Source of the DNA: a virus
Direction: 5' to 3' (one strand)
Virus record (IMG/VR): IMGVR_UViG_3300022934_000161
Span: 1-25,514 of that record
DNA: 25,514 nt
Both the position numbers and the translations under genes were made by a program. Positions 1 to 7,028 of the stretch are shown in pieces; the stretch's first letter is position 1; each line of letters opens with the position of its first letter. The notes below the pieces were generated by a model. It was not told where the DNA came from and searched no databases. It saw only the letters and a list, made by a program, of their open reading frames with translations.

Positions 1-1121
1 GACTTGGCTTCGGCAGGTACTTCGACGATGGCAGGAGCGGCTTTGGCTTCTTCCATAGCGTCGAGGCGAGCGTTCTGTGCTTCGAGCATTGACTCGATGC
101 TTTTCAGAACGTCATTGTTCTGTTCAGACATTGTGGTGTCCTCTTGTTCTGTGTGTGGAGTTTCGCCCATATCAGGCGTTTCATCGATTGCTTCCGACTT
201 GGCTTCTGCCGCAGTTGGCGCAGGGTGATCATGCCCCGCCTCTGCCGTGTCTGCCTCTGGCTCCACTACATCAGATGCAATTTCCTGTGTTGCCGGGGCT
301 GATGCCTCGACAAATTCCTTGATAGACATTACGTGGTTGCGTGGCTCGGCAGGGTTCAGCACAAGCGATGCTTCGCCGAGTATCCATGTCTCAATTTCTT
401 TTGACCCGTTGTCCGCGTCTTTGCGGCTTACGAGATGACCGACCGCGCCGGACGAGTAGCCGAGTTTGCCCATCTCGACCAGTTCGTTCACCATCTTCTC
501 GTACTCGTCGCGCTTCTCCAGCTGCGCCTCAAACCAGAGACCCGCATCGGTGCTGCTGATCTCGCCCACGCCGATCTGCCTGTTCTTCAGGGTATCATCG
601 TAGCCGTGTTGGTAGTAAACGGGGAGGGTTGCCTGAATGCCGAAGTCGGTGGACTTAGTGAAGAAGTCACCGTATAGGTCGGGGTCAGTCGGTCCGCTAA
701 ACCTCACCAGATAGCCGCCGATTCGACCGTCACCCAGAGCCTTAACCTCGCCCCCGTAGGCGATGAGCAGTTCGTTATCGTTCATTGTGTCTGTTGATTT
801 GTTGAGCGGCTTACGCGGATCGTGCGCCCAGTTCATTAATGATATATCCCGTTTACTCGGGCATCCGTCTCTTGCGGGTTCTCCCTGCTCGCCGTTACGC
901 ATCCGTTCAATGAAGGAGATGGCGCGGTTGGCGTTCTTGATGTGCTTCTCTGTCCAATCGTCTTTCTTGGTTTTGAGCAGTTCAAGATTGCGAGCGATGA
1001 CTGCCGCCGGGTCTACCGATGCCAAGCGGCTGCACTCGGTTTCGGACCACGCCCGAAGATCGGACGCGCTCATGTTAGCGAGCCTGTTCCACTTGCGATA
1101 TACCTCGTCGAGTTCTTCCAT
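1..1121 (-). CDS. HK97-type prohead protease with N-terminal extension, 3' end outside the window
   Basis: This is the prohead maturation protease, which would cleave the scaffold or delta domain of the capsid protein inside the prohead. The frame is open from ATG 1121 to the left edge (373 codons); TAG lies 12 codons upstream of that ATG and no other start lies between. Residues 1-112 form an uncharacterised module rich in charged residues, with CPSKRDISLMNWAHDP at 87-102. The protease core follows: H172 in LPVYYQH, S223/S224 in GYSSGAVG and E250 in WILGEASLVLNPAEP fit the His/Ser/acid pattern of this family. Residues 270-325 are an Ala/Glu/Pro-rich linker. From M331 (ATG at 131) a coiled-coil-like segment (MSEQNNDVLKSIESMLEAQ) resembles the delta domain at the start of HK97-type capsid proteins. 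The ATGs at 785 and 131 are possible internal starts. Whether the frame continues into a capsid domain cannot be seen here. Confidence 0.85.
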   Translation of the reverse strand, partial: MEELDEVYRKWNRLANMSASDLRAWSETECSRLASVDPAAVIARNLELLKTKKDDWTEKHIKNANRAISFIERMRNGEQGEPARDGCPSKRDISLMNWAHDPRKPLNKSTDTMNDNELLIAYGGEVKALGDGRIGGYLVRFSGPTDPDLYGDFFTKSTDFGIQATLPVYYQHGYDDTLKNRQIGVGEISSTDAGLWFEAQLEKRDEYEKMVNELVEMGKLGYSSGAVGHLVSRKDADNGSKEIETWILGEASLVLNPAEPRNHVMSIKEFVEASAPATQEIASDVVEPEADTAEAGHDHPAPTAAEAKSEAIDETPDMGETPHTEQEDTTMSEQNNDVLKSIESMLEAQNARLDAMEEAKAAPAIVEVPAEAK

Positions 1122-1219
1122 GCCCCTTATACAGTCTGTGTAATTTGGAGTTCGCTAAAGGATTGCAAGCGCTGCTAAGGCAAGGCAATAACACACCGCT
1201 TCGAAAAGGTCTGCTGCTG

Positions 1220-1387
1220 TCATTTCTTATCTACCCAACCGCCGCCCTTGAACACGGTGGCAGTCCCGCCTGTGATGACGATGCGGCACTCCTGTCCGGT
1301 CGTTGGACACTTGGTCAGCGGTGCGCTCTTAATCGATGCAAAATGCTCGAAGCGTGTTCCGTCTTTGCGTTCGTAGGTGTAGGTCAT
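1220..1387 (-). CDS. FmdB-like small zinc-ribbon relative with degenerate cysteines
   Basis: This 55-aa protein starts MTYTYERKDGTRFEHF and ends TVFKGGGWVDKK, matching the layout of FmdB-type regulators: a Tyr-rich start, Phe-Glu, a CP motif, then an FKG-GW end. The FmdB family normally has two CxxC pairs. Here the first pair is gone (RKDG stands in its place) and the second is stretched to C27 and C34 (CPTTGQEC), so zinc binding is doubtful. ATG 1387 has GAGGG seven bases upstream, and its first bases overlap the TGA of the upstream gene (ATGA), so it is translated as part of the late operon. It lies between an exported virion-like protein and the protease. Its role is unknown; a small structural or regulatory accessory protein is possible. 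Confidence 0.7.
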   Translation of the reverse strand: MTYTYERKDGTRFEHFASIKSAPLTKCPTTGQECRIVITGGTATVFKGGGWVDKK

Positions 1388-1539
1388 CCTATTCCCTCGA
1401 AAATGATGTCTTGTAATGCTGCGGCGATGATGGTCGCTTCTCCTTCGGGTATGCCGAGGCGTATCAGTTCGGCGTAGTAAGCGGCTATAACGAGAGCCAA
1501 ATACTCAACGCTCCTGATATTTTTGTCATGCTCAGTCAC
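1384..1539 (-). CDS. Small 51-aa late-operon protein, GTG start
   Basis: I do not recognise this 51-aa protein. It begins at GTG 1539, which overlaps the stop of the preceding gene by 8 bases, and its own TGA overlaps the ATG of the FmdB-like gene (ATGA). Coupling on both sides is the main reason to accept it. The sequence is mostly amphipathic helix, with a hydrophobic Ala/Ile-rich stretch (YLALVIAAYYAELI) at 13-26 and a second helix (ATIIAAALQDIIF) at 35-47. An ATG at 1529 lies in another frame and stops after 14 codons, so it was not used. Function is unknown. Confidence 0.6.
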   Translation of the reverse strand: MTEHDKNIRSVEYLALVIAAYYAELIRLGIPEGEATIIAAALQDIIFEGIG

Positions 1540-2392
1540 CGTTGTCTATCAGCACAAGGTTAAACTGGATGGAGATATTCGCGGTGTTGTTAGCCACCTT
1601 TGCGAAGAACCCAATGTCGCAGGGTCCGACGAACGGACCGCGTGACACGTGGCTCGTTATGACAAGCGTATTCTGTAATCCTTTGTGTAGTGCTTGCAAT
1701 CGCATTGGCTCATACGGAGAGGCTACATCGTCCGCTCCGCAACGCTGAAACAAAGCAATATTGGCGTTCTTGGTTGGCTCAATATCTGCCGCGTAAGAGG
1801 TCAAAAAAGCAGTCTTTCCTTTCGGCACAGTATACGCACCGATCAAGCTCTGACCATATCCGAACACGCCATCTTTCGCTAACTGCGCCCACGTAGCACC
1901 GCCACCATCTACTCGCAGGGTTATCGTCCCGTCATGGGTACTGGCTGACGTTGATGCGTAGGTGTTTGTATTCACCACATACATACGGTAAACACGCAGC
2001 CACGTATTGCTCAGGTCTACTGCTTGCGTTCCTTGCAGGGAGACCGTCTCTGTCTGCTCACGCCAATCTGCACCAATGCCCTGAATAAGTACCTGCTGCG
2101 CTCCGGCGTTGCTTGTGCTGTCTACATCGGACGAGGACAGTATCTCCAATGATACCGCAGCGGTAGGCGTTGGGTACGTCTTGCTGTCTGTAATGACCGT
2201 CCACGTTGTGCCGATAGCGTCAGCCTCGCCAAACTTGTTGACTACGCTGTGACCCTTGACATCACCCTTCGCCACCTCCAGATAGAACTCGGCGTTGATC
2301 TGGTTGCCCGATAGGTCGCGCTCAATGCCCACCTGTCCATGTGCGGCAGTTGCAAAAAGGCAAAGCAATATGATGGCGGCGGCTCGTTTCAT
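1532..2392 (-). CDS. Exported virion-like protein with signal peptide
   Basis: This 286-aa protein begins MKRAAAIILLCLFATAAHGQ, a typical signal peptide with likely cleavage after AHG. ATG 2392 is chosen because AGGAG lies eight bases upstream and the ATG overlaps the TGA of the upstream gene (ATGA); an in-frame GTG at 2401 sits too close to that SD. The body resembles a beta-rich protein I associate with virions of marine tailed phages: a GHSVVNKFG start, a central section on the TETVSLQGTQAV pattern, and a C-terminal domain with GAYTVPKGKTAFLT and a final NISIQFNLVLIDN strand. A Sec signal on such a protein is unusual. It may act in the periplasm or on the cell surface, or the hydrophobic start may have another use. 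The cysteine in ILLC does not make a normal lipobox, so I do not call it a lipoprotein. The precise role is unknown. Confidence 0.75.
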   Translation of the reverse strand: MKRAAAIILLCLFATAAHGQVGIERDLSGNQINAEFYLEVAKGDVKGHSVVNKFGEADAIGTTWTVITDSKTYPTPTAAVSLEILSSSDVDSTSNAGAQQVLIQGIGADWREQTETVSLQGTQAVDLSNTWLRVYRMYVVNTNTYASTSASTHDGTITLRVDGGGATWAQLAKDGVFGYGQSLIGAYTVPKGKTAFLTSYAADIEPTKNANIALFQRCGADDVASPYEPMRLQALHKGLQNTLVITSHVSRGPFVGPCDIGFFAKVANNTANISIQFNLVLIDNGD

Positions 2393-2682
2393 TGGATGCA
2401 CTCCTGATAAGATAATTTTCTGGCTTCTGCCAGTTGCAGGCAGGTGATCAGTTGTAACTCCTTCTTGATTTCGGCTTGGGTGCGCTCTACCGCTTCGATA
2501 CGGTCCTCCATTGTTCCTATTTGCGTCAGGATGCTTCCCTGTGCCATTTCAACCGCACCAACTCGATCTGGGATTTCACGATACCCGGCGGTCGCTACGC
2601 CGACAAGCATCGACACGACGATAACTCCGGCAATCAATTTGCCGACCTCAATAACTTTCCCGGTCTGTTCTATCTGGTCCAT
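2389..2682 (-). CDS. Membrane protein: one TM segment followed by a coiled coil
   Basis: This 97-aa protein has a short polar start (MDQIEQTGKVIEVGK), one transmembrane segment at about 16-35 (LIAGVIVVSMLVGVATAG) and a charged coiled-coil region at about 40-85 (VEMAQGSILTQIGTMEDRI, then VERTQAEIKKEL). The topology is that of an inner-membrane protein with a periplasmic helix, as in i-spanins, and it also resembles XhlA-like proteins turned around. The next gene, overlapping by ATGA, encodes an exported protein, which recalls Rz/Rz1 pairs, but that partner has no lipobox. The gene starts 12 bases after the MuF stop with no clear SD. A lysis or membrane role is possible but unproven. Confidence 0.65.
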   Translation of the reverse strand: MDQIEQTGKVIEVGKLIAGVIVVSMLVGVATAGYREIPDRVGAVEMAQGSILTQIGTMEDRIEAVERTQAEIKKELQLITCLQLAEARKLSYQECIQ

Positions 2683-2694
2683 GTGGTTAAATAA

Positions 2695-3468
2695 TTAAGG
2701 CAAAAAGCCCATTTGACAGCGGCAGTTGATAACCTCACCCGGTGGCTTACCTGCCTCGGATGGTCGCATTAGCCCATTGCTGAACGCTTCGCCGATGGGT
2801 CTTTCCTCACCGTCGAGTTCTCGGTGGTTGGCATCGCCCTCGCGAGGCTTCTTCCTCGGGTCTGGTCGCACCCTCTGGTCGTTTGCGGTTATCCAAAACT
2901 TGCGAGTCATGCCTGCGGCGGTGGCGGCTTCCATCGCCCCGTAGTTGGCGGCGGCGTTCATTTCCGTTTGGGCAATCCGAAGGGCGCGGTTTCTTGATAG
3001 TTCGCCCCATCGATCCCTCATCAGTAATGCAATCTCATCTGTACCTAAACCGAGTTCGACAGCCTGCTGTGTTGCCGATGTGACCGTAGCCCGCACCCAC
3101 TCCTTGGTGTAGTTGTCGATCAGGCGGATCTGCTCGCCGCCCCTTTGCGCAAGGTACTCATCCACGTTGTCCTCCCATGAAGTGTATTGCTCGTCGGTGA
3201 ACTCCTTTCGGCTTGCGTCGATGGCGTTGTAGACCTTGCCTGTGATCGTCAGCGCGGCGTTCTTCCAAGCATCCTGATATACCTCGGTGATCGGCTCAGA
3301 GTCAATGGCTGCGTCGATGTTGCTGTCGTTTCGGACCGCCCGAGCAGCAGCGTCGATCTGCTTCGTGATTGCCCGTTCAATATCCTCAACAAAGGAATCA
3401 ACCTCCTTGTCGATAAGGCGCTCCATCGCTTCTGCGTGTTCACGCCATCCCGCCCGTGACCGAGCCAA
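2695..3468 (-). CDS. MuF / SPP1 gp7-like head morphogenesis protein, possibly a portal fusion by -1 frameshift
   Basis: This is a minor head protein of the Phage_Mu_F family, which sits near the portal and helps head assembly or DNA ejection. The C-terminal third carries the family pattern: AQTEMNAAANYG, then W-T-A-N-D-RVR, NHRELDGEERPIGEAF, NGLMRP and a final GEVINCRCQMGF. The N-terminal half is helical. The start is unclear. The frame has no ATG before residue 15 (ATG 3426), TTG 3468 has no SD, and no ATG or GTG exists between 3468 and the upstream in-frame TGA. The frame is open up to the portal stop, where the heptamer GGGTTTT (3522-3528) would allow a -1 shift and add 18 residues, giving 275 aa after the shift. 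See the frameshift entry. Independent starts at TTG 3468 or ATG 3426 remain possible. Confidence 0.85.
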   Translation of the reverse strand: MARSRAGWREHAEAMERLIDKEVDSFVEDIERAITKQIDAAARAVRNDSNIDAAIDSEPITEVYQDAWKNAALTITGKVYNAIDASRKEFTDEQYTSWEDNVDEYLAQRGGEQIRLIDNYTKEWVRATVTSATQQAVELGLGTDEIALLMRDRWGELSRNRALRIAQTEMNAAANYGAMEAATAAGMTRKFWITANDQRVRPDPRKKPREGDANHRELDGEERPIGEAFSNGLMRPSEAGKPPGEVINCRCQMGFLP

Positions 3469-3518
3469 CGGGTTGAGTGCCTTTGTGCCTTCCGGTTCGG
3501 CTTCGCTCCGGTCGGCTT

Positions 3519-4922
3519 CTAAAAACCCACGAAGGGCGGTCGGAACACCTCGTCGAGGTCTGCGCCTGCTGCCAAACGCTCGCGGATAATATCAGCCTCG
3601 TAATCAGCCAGAGCGTCAGGCGTGAACTTAACGTCGCGACCCTTGCGGTTGATCTTGGTGCGCCACCTCTGGATGTCGAGGTTCTTGGTGTCAGATACGG
3701 TATCAGCCGAGCGGACTTCCTGTGGCTGCTCTGCCACTACGTCCTGCCCCTGAATCGGCTCGTACCCGAGCAACTCGCGCCCCTCGTTTACGGACAGCAC
3801 CGGACCGCCTACGGCAAGAGCGATTGCCTGCGCTTTCTCCAGTTCGCTCTGCTGCATGACCTCGGTCTTGTGCGGCTCAAACTGCAAGTGGTAGCCGAGC
3901 GGCATCAGCAGTTGTTGGTTGATAGCATGGGCGAGTAGACGCGCCTGTGGTACAACCGTGTTTGCCATGAACGCCAACTGGTCGCTCTTGGCTGTGGCGT
4001 AGTTGGCGGCGTTAGACATGACGAGTGAGTGCGGAACGCCAAGCGTCGAGGCGATGGCTTCCCTTGCGTCTCGGGTGATCACATCGCTGTGCAAGTCGGA
4101 CAGGTCGGATCCTACCTCCTGCGCTGACAGCCCCTGCATCACCATCGGGTCATCGGGTGTGGGCTTAGTGCCGAGGATGTTGCGGCGTACCCACCGCTGC
4201 CACCGCTTGACCGTCAACTCGTCCGGCTGACGTGCGTCCTTGTCGGCAACCCAGACAGTCTTTTTGACCAGTCCTGATCGCAACTGACCACTCGTGTACT
4301 CAGCGAGGTCATGTAGGATCTGGCTGTGCATATTTGCCGAGCGAGCATCTGCCGACCCCGGTCCCTGCTCTACGAAGGGCGAAGGTTGAAACGTGCCGAG
4401 GACTCTTGAGCGTGGAACCTGAAATTTACGCTCGTTGGCTGAGCGCTCGTAATAACGGAAATTGCCACGCTCGTCTGGTCCGTACTTACCATCTTTGAAG
4501 CAGGGCTTGATGCTTGTCGGGTTAATCCACGACAGACCGTCCGCTTTGGTGATGATCCCGTCCTTGTTGAACGCGCCTTCCTTCATGGCGTATGCAGCAC
4601 CAACGAGAGCGAGCGATGCTTCCGCTCGGTACAAGTAGTCGAACAGGTCGAGCCACGCTAGTTCTTCGGGCGCTTCTTCGCCTGCCTTCCAGACCACGTT
4701 TGTCATGTCACCCTTGTGAACGACAAAGGGCAAGGCTGCAATCGCCTTTGCCCTAACGTCTACGCACCGCCGCGTCCAACCTTCGTCTGTCCATGCTACC
4801 GCCGGGGACATCTTGGCTACGTGTTCGTGACCATGCAGGTTGAAGATGTTGAGCCATTCGGGGTCGTTAAGGCTTACGCCTTTCGTTGACGATCCGAGTA
4901 CATAAAAATCGGGCTTTGGCAT
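3519..4922 (-). CDS. Portal protein (HK97-type)
   Basis: The 467-aa portal forms the dodecameric ring at the capsid vertex through which DNA enters and leaves. The N-terminal part has WTDEGWTRRCVDVRAKAIAA, typical of portal clip and wing domains. The C-terminal third has ASTLGVPHSLVMSNAANYAT and the helix LAFMANTVVPQARLLAHAIN, the family signature of a loop followed by a long helix. ATG 4922 is preferred over ATG 4937: it overlaps the TAA of the terminase (TAATG) and has GGGGAG seven bases upstream. It lies between the terminase and MuF genes, the usual order. The C-terminus (FRPPFVGF) ends on a slippery heptamer, so part of the ribosomes may continue into the MuF frame. Confidence 0.93.
   Translation of the reverse strand: MPKPDFYVLGSSTKGVSLNDPEWLNIFNLHGHEHVAKMSPAVAWTDEGWTRRCVDVRAKAIAALPFVVHKGDMTNVVWKAGEEAPEELAWLDLFDYLYRAEASLALVGAAYAMKEGAFNKDGIITKADGLSWINPTSIKPCFKDGKYGPDERGNFRYYERSANERKFQVPRSRVLGTFQPSPFVEQGPGSADARSANMHSQILHDLAEYTSGQLRSGLVKKTVWVADKDARQPDELTVKRWQRWVRRNILGTKPTPDDPMVMQGLSAQEVGSDLSDLHSDVITRDAREAIASTLGVPHSLVMSNAANYATAKSDQLAFMANTVVPQARLLAHAINQQLLMPLGYHLQFEPHKTEVMQQSELEKAQAIALAVGGPVLSVNEGRELLGYEPIQGQDVVAEQPQEVRSADTVSDTKNLDIQRWRTKINRKGRDVKFTPDALADYEADIIRERLAAGADLDEVFRPPFVGF
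3522..3528 (-). promoter_or_regulatory. Candidate -1 frameshift site between portal and MuF protein
   Basis: On the minus strand the portal ends GTG GGT TTT TAG. This contains G_GGT_TTT, a heptamer of the X_XXY_YYZ type in the correct phase, directly before the stop. A -1 slip re-reads it as GGG TTT and continues TTA GAA GCC into the MuF frame, which is open all the way. About five bases after the heptamer, GCC, CCGG, CCGG and GGC (3485-3515) can pair into an interrupted stem. The product would be 467 + 275 = 742 aa. The alternative is coupled or independent re-initiation for the MuF gene. Confidence 0.5.
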
Positions 4923-6079
4923 TACCAGACTCCCCAAGTGTTAGTTGCGCCTTTCAGGTGCGTATAGATGGCATACCGCATGGCATCAACGGCGTGGTCG
5001 TGCCGCTTTAGAGGAACGTCCTTTAGTTCGCCAGACTTGCGGTCCTCGTCCCATCGGTATTCCCGTAATTCGTTCTGTAAGTTTTGCGACCCTGCGTGGA
5101 CGTTGATGTTATAACGTTTAACAAAGTCGATCCCATCTTTTACGCTCTTGTCGGCTTTATACGCCTGCAATCCTTCTCGGATCAATTCCTCGATCCGGTC
5201 CGGTTCGGCTGCATCGCAGTAAATTGGCAGGTTTTTATTGCTGACCGCTTTCTTTAACTCGGCAATCAGATCAGAGTTTGTTAGACCGCTCTGATAAATA
5301 ACTTCCCGCACGTAGATGTCGGGATCGGTCACGGTCACGGCTACCACGGCAGATGGGCTGTTGTACCCGAAGTCGATGCCGTAAAAGTCCGGCTCGCGGT
5401 GTTCGTTGTACGTTTTCCACTCTGGAAAGATAACACCCTTGAGCGCCTCGCCCCATTCTCCGCGCTCGTATATGGCTCTCAGATCCTCTGGAAGCGACTT
5501 GAGAACGTCGATGTACTGCTTGTCAAGGAAGGCGTTGTCGCGCCACGTGGTCCGCAGTACGAAGATGTCTGGGTTCTCGTCGAGCCACCGCCGGACCCAG
5601 AGACGGGAATCGGTCGGGTTGAGGGTCAGCGTCACCTGCTTGTATGTTGGCACATCGCCACGCAATCGGAGGTCCACTTGCCGAAAGGCATCCTCCTTGA
5701 CCTCGCTTGCTTCCTCGATCCAGACGGACGTTATGCCTGCGATGGACTTCAGTTTCTCTGGGTCATCCAGTCCGGCGTGAATGATCTGTGCTCCATTCGG
5801 AAAGGTGATCGACAGGTCGGAGCGGTTGGCTGTTACCTCTACGCCGAACGATGACGCCACCTCGATCAGCAGCCGGAACGTGGACTCGCGGCAGGTGCGG
5901 TATACGTTACGGATTACCAGTATTCGCTCCCGCTTGTTCTGGATGCATCGGTAGACAAGTTTTTGTGCTACCGTGTAGGACTTACCAGACCCCGCCCCGC
6001 CAAACAGGACCGCATACCTGTCCTGACTTCTAATATAGCCAGAGTAGCGGCTGTTGTACTGAATCTGATCGCCAGACAT
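4922..6079 (-). CDS. terL: Terminase large subunit (PBSX-like ATPase/nuclease)
   Basis: This is the 385-aa DNA packaging motor, with an N-terminal ATPase and a C-terminal RNase H-like nuclease. Counting from ATG 6079, Walker A is GGAGSGKS (27-34), Walker B with its catalytic Glu is SVWIEEAS (118-125), and the coupling motif is TLTLNP (150-155). Nuclease acidic residues lie in YGIDFGYNS (D236), IYCDAAEPDR (D289) and KRHDHAVDAMRYA (D361 and D365). The length is near the short end for the family but both domains look complete. ATG 6079 is chosen because it forms TGATG with the TerS stop; an in-frame TTG at 6082 is less likely. The portal gene overlaps its stop. The sequence cannot show whether packaging is headful (pac) or site-specific (cos). 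Confidence 0.95.
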   Translation of the reverse strand: MSGDQIQYNSRYSGYIRSQDRYAVLFGGAGSGKSYTVAQKLVYRCIQNKRERILVIRNVYRTCRESTFRLLIEVASSFGVEVTANRSDLSITFPNGAQIIHAGLDDPEKLKSIAGITSVWIEEASEVKEDAFRQVDLRLRGDVPTYKQVTLTLNPTDSRLWVRRWLDENPDIFVLRTTWRDNAFLDKQYIDVLKSLPEDLRAIYERGEWGEALKGVIFPEWKTYNEHREPDFYGIDFGYNSPSAVVAVTVTDPDIYVREVIYQSGLTNSDLIAELKKAVSNKNLPIYCDAAEPDRIEELIREGLQAYKADKSVKDGIDFVKRYNINVHAGSQNLQNELREYRWDEDRKSGELKDVPLKRHDHAVDAMRYAIYTHLKGATNTWGVW

Positions 6080-6438
6080 CAATCATCGTGGTCGGCATCG
6101 ACCGGGACGAAATTGATCTGCAAGGGCTGACCGCCAGAGGTGATGTCGATGGTGTTGTTCTCATTCCAACCCATCTTAACCCGGCTATAATACCGTGCGG
6201 TCTGAAACCACGAGGGATGCGTTGGGTCCATCGCTACCGTCGCAATACAGTCCTGAACCTCGTCGGCGATCTGGTCTTTGAGGGCGTTGTAGACCGTCTT
6301 GATCGCTTCGTTGGCATTCATGCGGTCGTAGATCGTTTGGCGGTGATAGCCAAGATCCTCTGCCACGCGCGTGATGATTCCCTTGTGTCTTACAATGGCA
6401 GCAATCAGTTCTTCGTCGGTATGCTTCTTTTCGCTCAT
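6079..6438 (-). CDS. terS: Terminase small subunit
   Basis: This 119-aa protein lies directly before and overlaps the large terminase. The N-terminus (about 9-45) is a helix-turn-helix of the type used to recognise phage DNA: EELIAAIVRHKGIITRVAED followed by LGYHRQTIYDRM. The rest is helical (VYNALKDQIADEVQDCIATV), with SWFQTARYYSRVKMGW and an acidic tail (VPVDADHDD). That is the usual plan of small terminases: DNA-binding head, oligomerisation helices and a tail that contacts TerL. No SD is visible before ATG 6438, which follows the 49-aa gene by 18 bases. Confidence 0.85.
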   Translation of the reverse strand: MSEKKHTDEELIAAIVRHKGIITRVAEDLGYHRQTIYDRMNANEAIKTVYNALKDQIADEVQDCIATVAMDPTHPSWFQTARYYSRVKMGWNENNTIDITSGGQPLQINFVPVDADHDD

Positions 6439-6456
6439 GCGCGCGTGAGTGTAAGA

Positions 6457-6606
6457 TCAACCCTTGCGTGTGATCGGTTTTCGTTCTTCGCCTGCACCGT
6501 AGCCGTTGGCGTATGCCGCTCGTGCTACCCGCTCGGCTTCTTCTCTTGTGTCGAATGGTCCTTGGCTTCCCCAATACCATCCGTCTGGCTTCTTAACTAT
6601 TGGCAT
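6457..6606 (-). CDS. Small 49-aa conserved-looking phage protein
   Basis: This 49-aa protein begins MPIVKKPDGWYWGSQGPFDT and continues REEAERVARAAYANGYG. The pattern of a short strand pair (WYWGSQGPF) followed by one helix resembles many small phage proteins with no assigned role. ATG 6606 forms TGATG with the stop of the amidase gene, and the gene ends 18 bases before TerS. The coupling and the coherent sequence support it, but I cannot name a function. Confidence 0.65.
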   Translation of the reverse strand: MPIVKKPDGWYWGSQGPFDTREEAERVARAAYANGYGAGEERKPITRKG

Positions 6607-7028
6607 CAGTCCTCTGGTATACAATGAAAGAACAGGGCGCGGAAAGCGTCCATGTCGATCTTCGTGCCGGGGCAGGTTTTCTTGGCTCCCGTCTCGCGGT
6701 GTCCGAGTATGTTGTGTGGCGGTATGCCGTACAGATCAGAGAGGCGGTCACATAGACGCACAGCAGACAACACCTGCGGCAGCGTCCACATCTCGTGGTC
6801 TCCGTGACCTTCGAAGGCTATGCCTATGCTCCGGCTGTTGTAGCCGAGAGCGTGAGCGCCTTGCTCATCCTCTGCCCTTCCTGTTTCGAGCGCACCGCTC
6901 CTGCGTATGAGGTAGTGGTAACCAACGTCCGACCATCCCCTGTCAAGATGCCAACGCCGGACCCGATCAATACCTGCGTCACCATCAAAGGCGAGGGTAT
7001 GCAGGACGATGTACTCGGGTGCGTTCAT
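6606..7028 (-). CDS. N-acetylmuramoyl-L-alanine amidase (endolysin)
   Basis: This 140-aa single-domain enzyme of the Amidase_2 / PGRP type cleaves the amide bond between MurNAc and L-Ala of peptidoglycan at lysis. The zinc ligands expected by comparison with T7 lysozyme are H10 (IVLHTLAF), H110 (ILGHRETG) and C119 (KKTCPG), with catalytic Y37 (VGYHY) and K117 or K118. WHLDRGWSDVGYHY and ALGYNSRSIGIAFEG are family signatures. There is no cell-wall-binding domain and no signal peptide, so export depends on a holin. ATG 7028 overlaps the stop of the holin candidate (ATGA). Lysis genes at the head of the packaging genes, rather than after the tail genes, are less common. Confidence 0.93.
   Translation of the reverse strand: MNAPEYIVLHTLAFDGDAGIDRVRRWHLDRGWSDVGYHYLIRRSGALETGRAEDEQGAHALGYNSRSIGIAFEGHGDHEMWTLPQVLSAVRLCDRLSDLYGIPPHNILGHRETGAKKTCPGTKIDMDAFRALFFHCIPED

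Noticed and set aside
1532-2392. o-spanin (Rz1-like) lipoprotein
   Set aside because: The only cysteine of the signal peptide is preceded by ILL, not by a small residue, so there is no lipobox, and the mature protein is far too long for Rz1.
6088-6627. Plus-strand open frame of 179 codons
   Set aside because: Antisense to TerS and the 49-aa gene, with no start signal and a composition typical of shadow frames.
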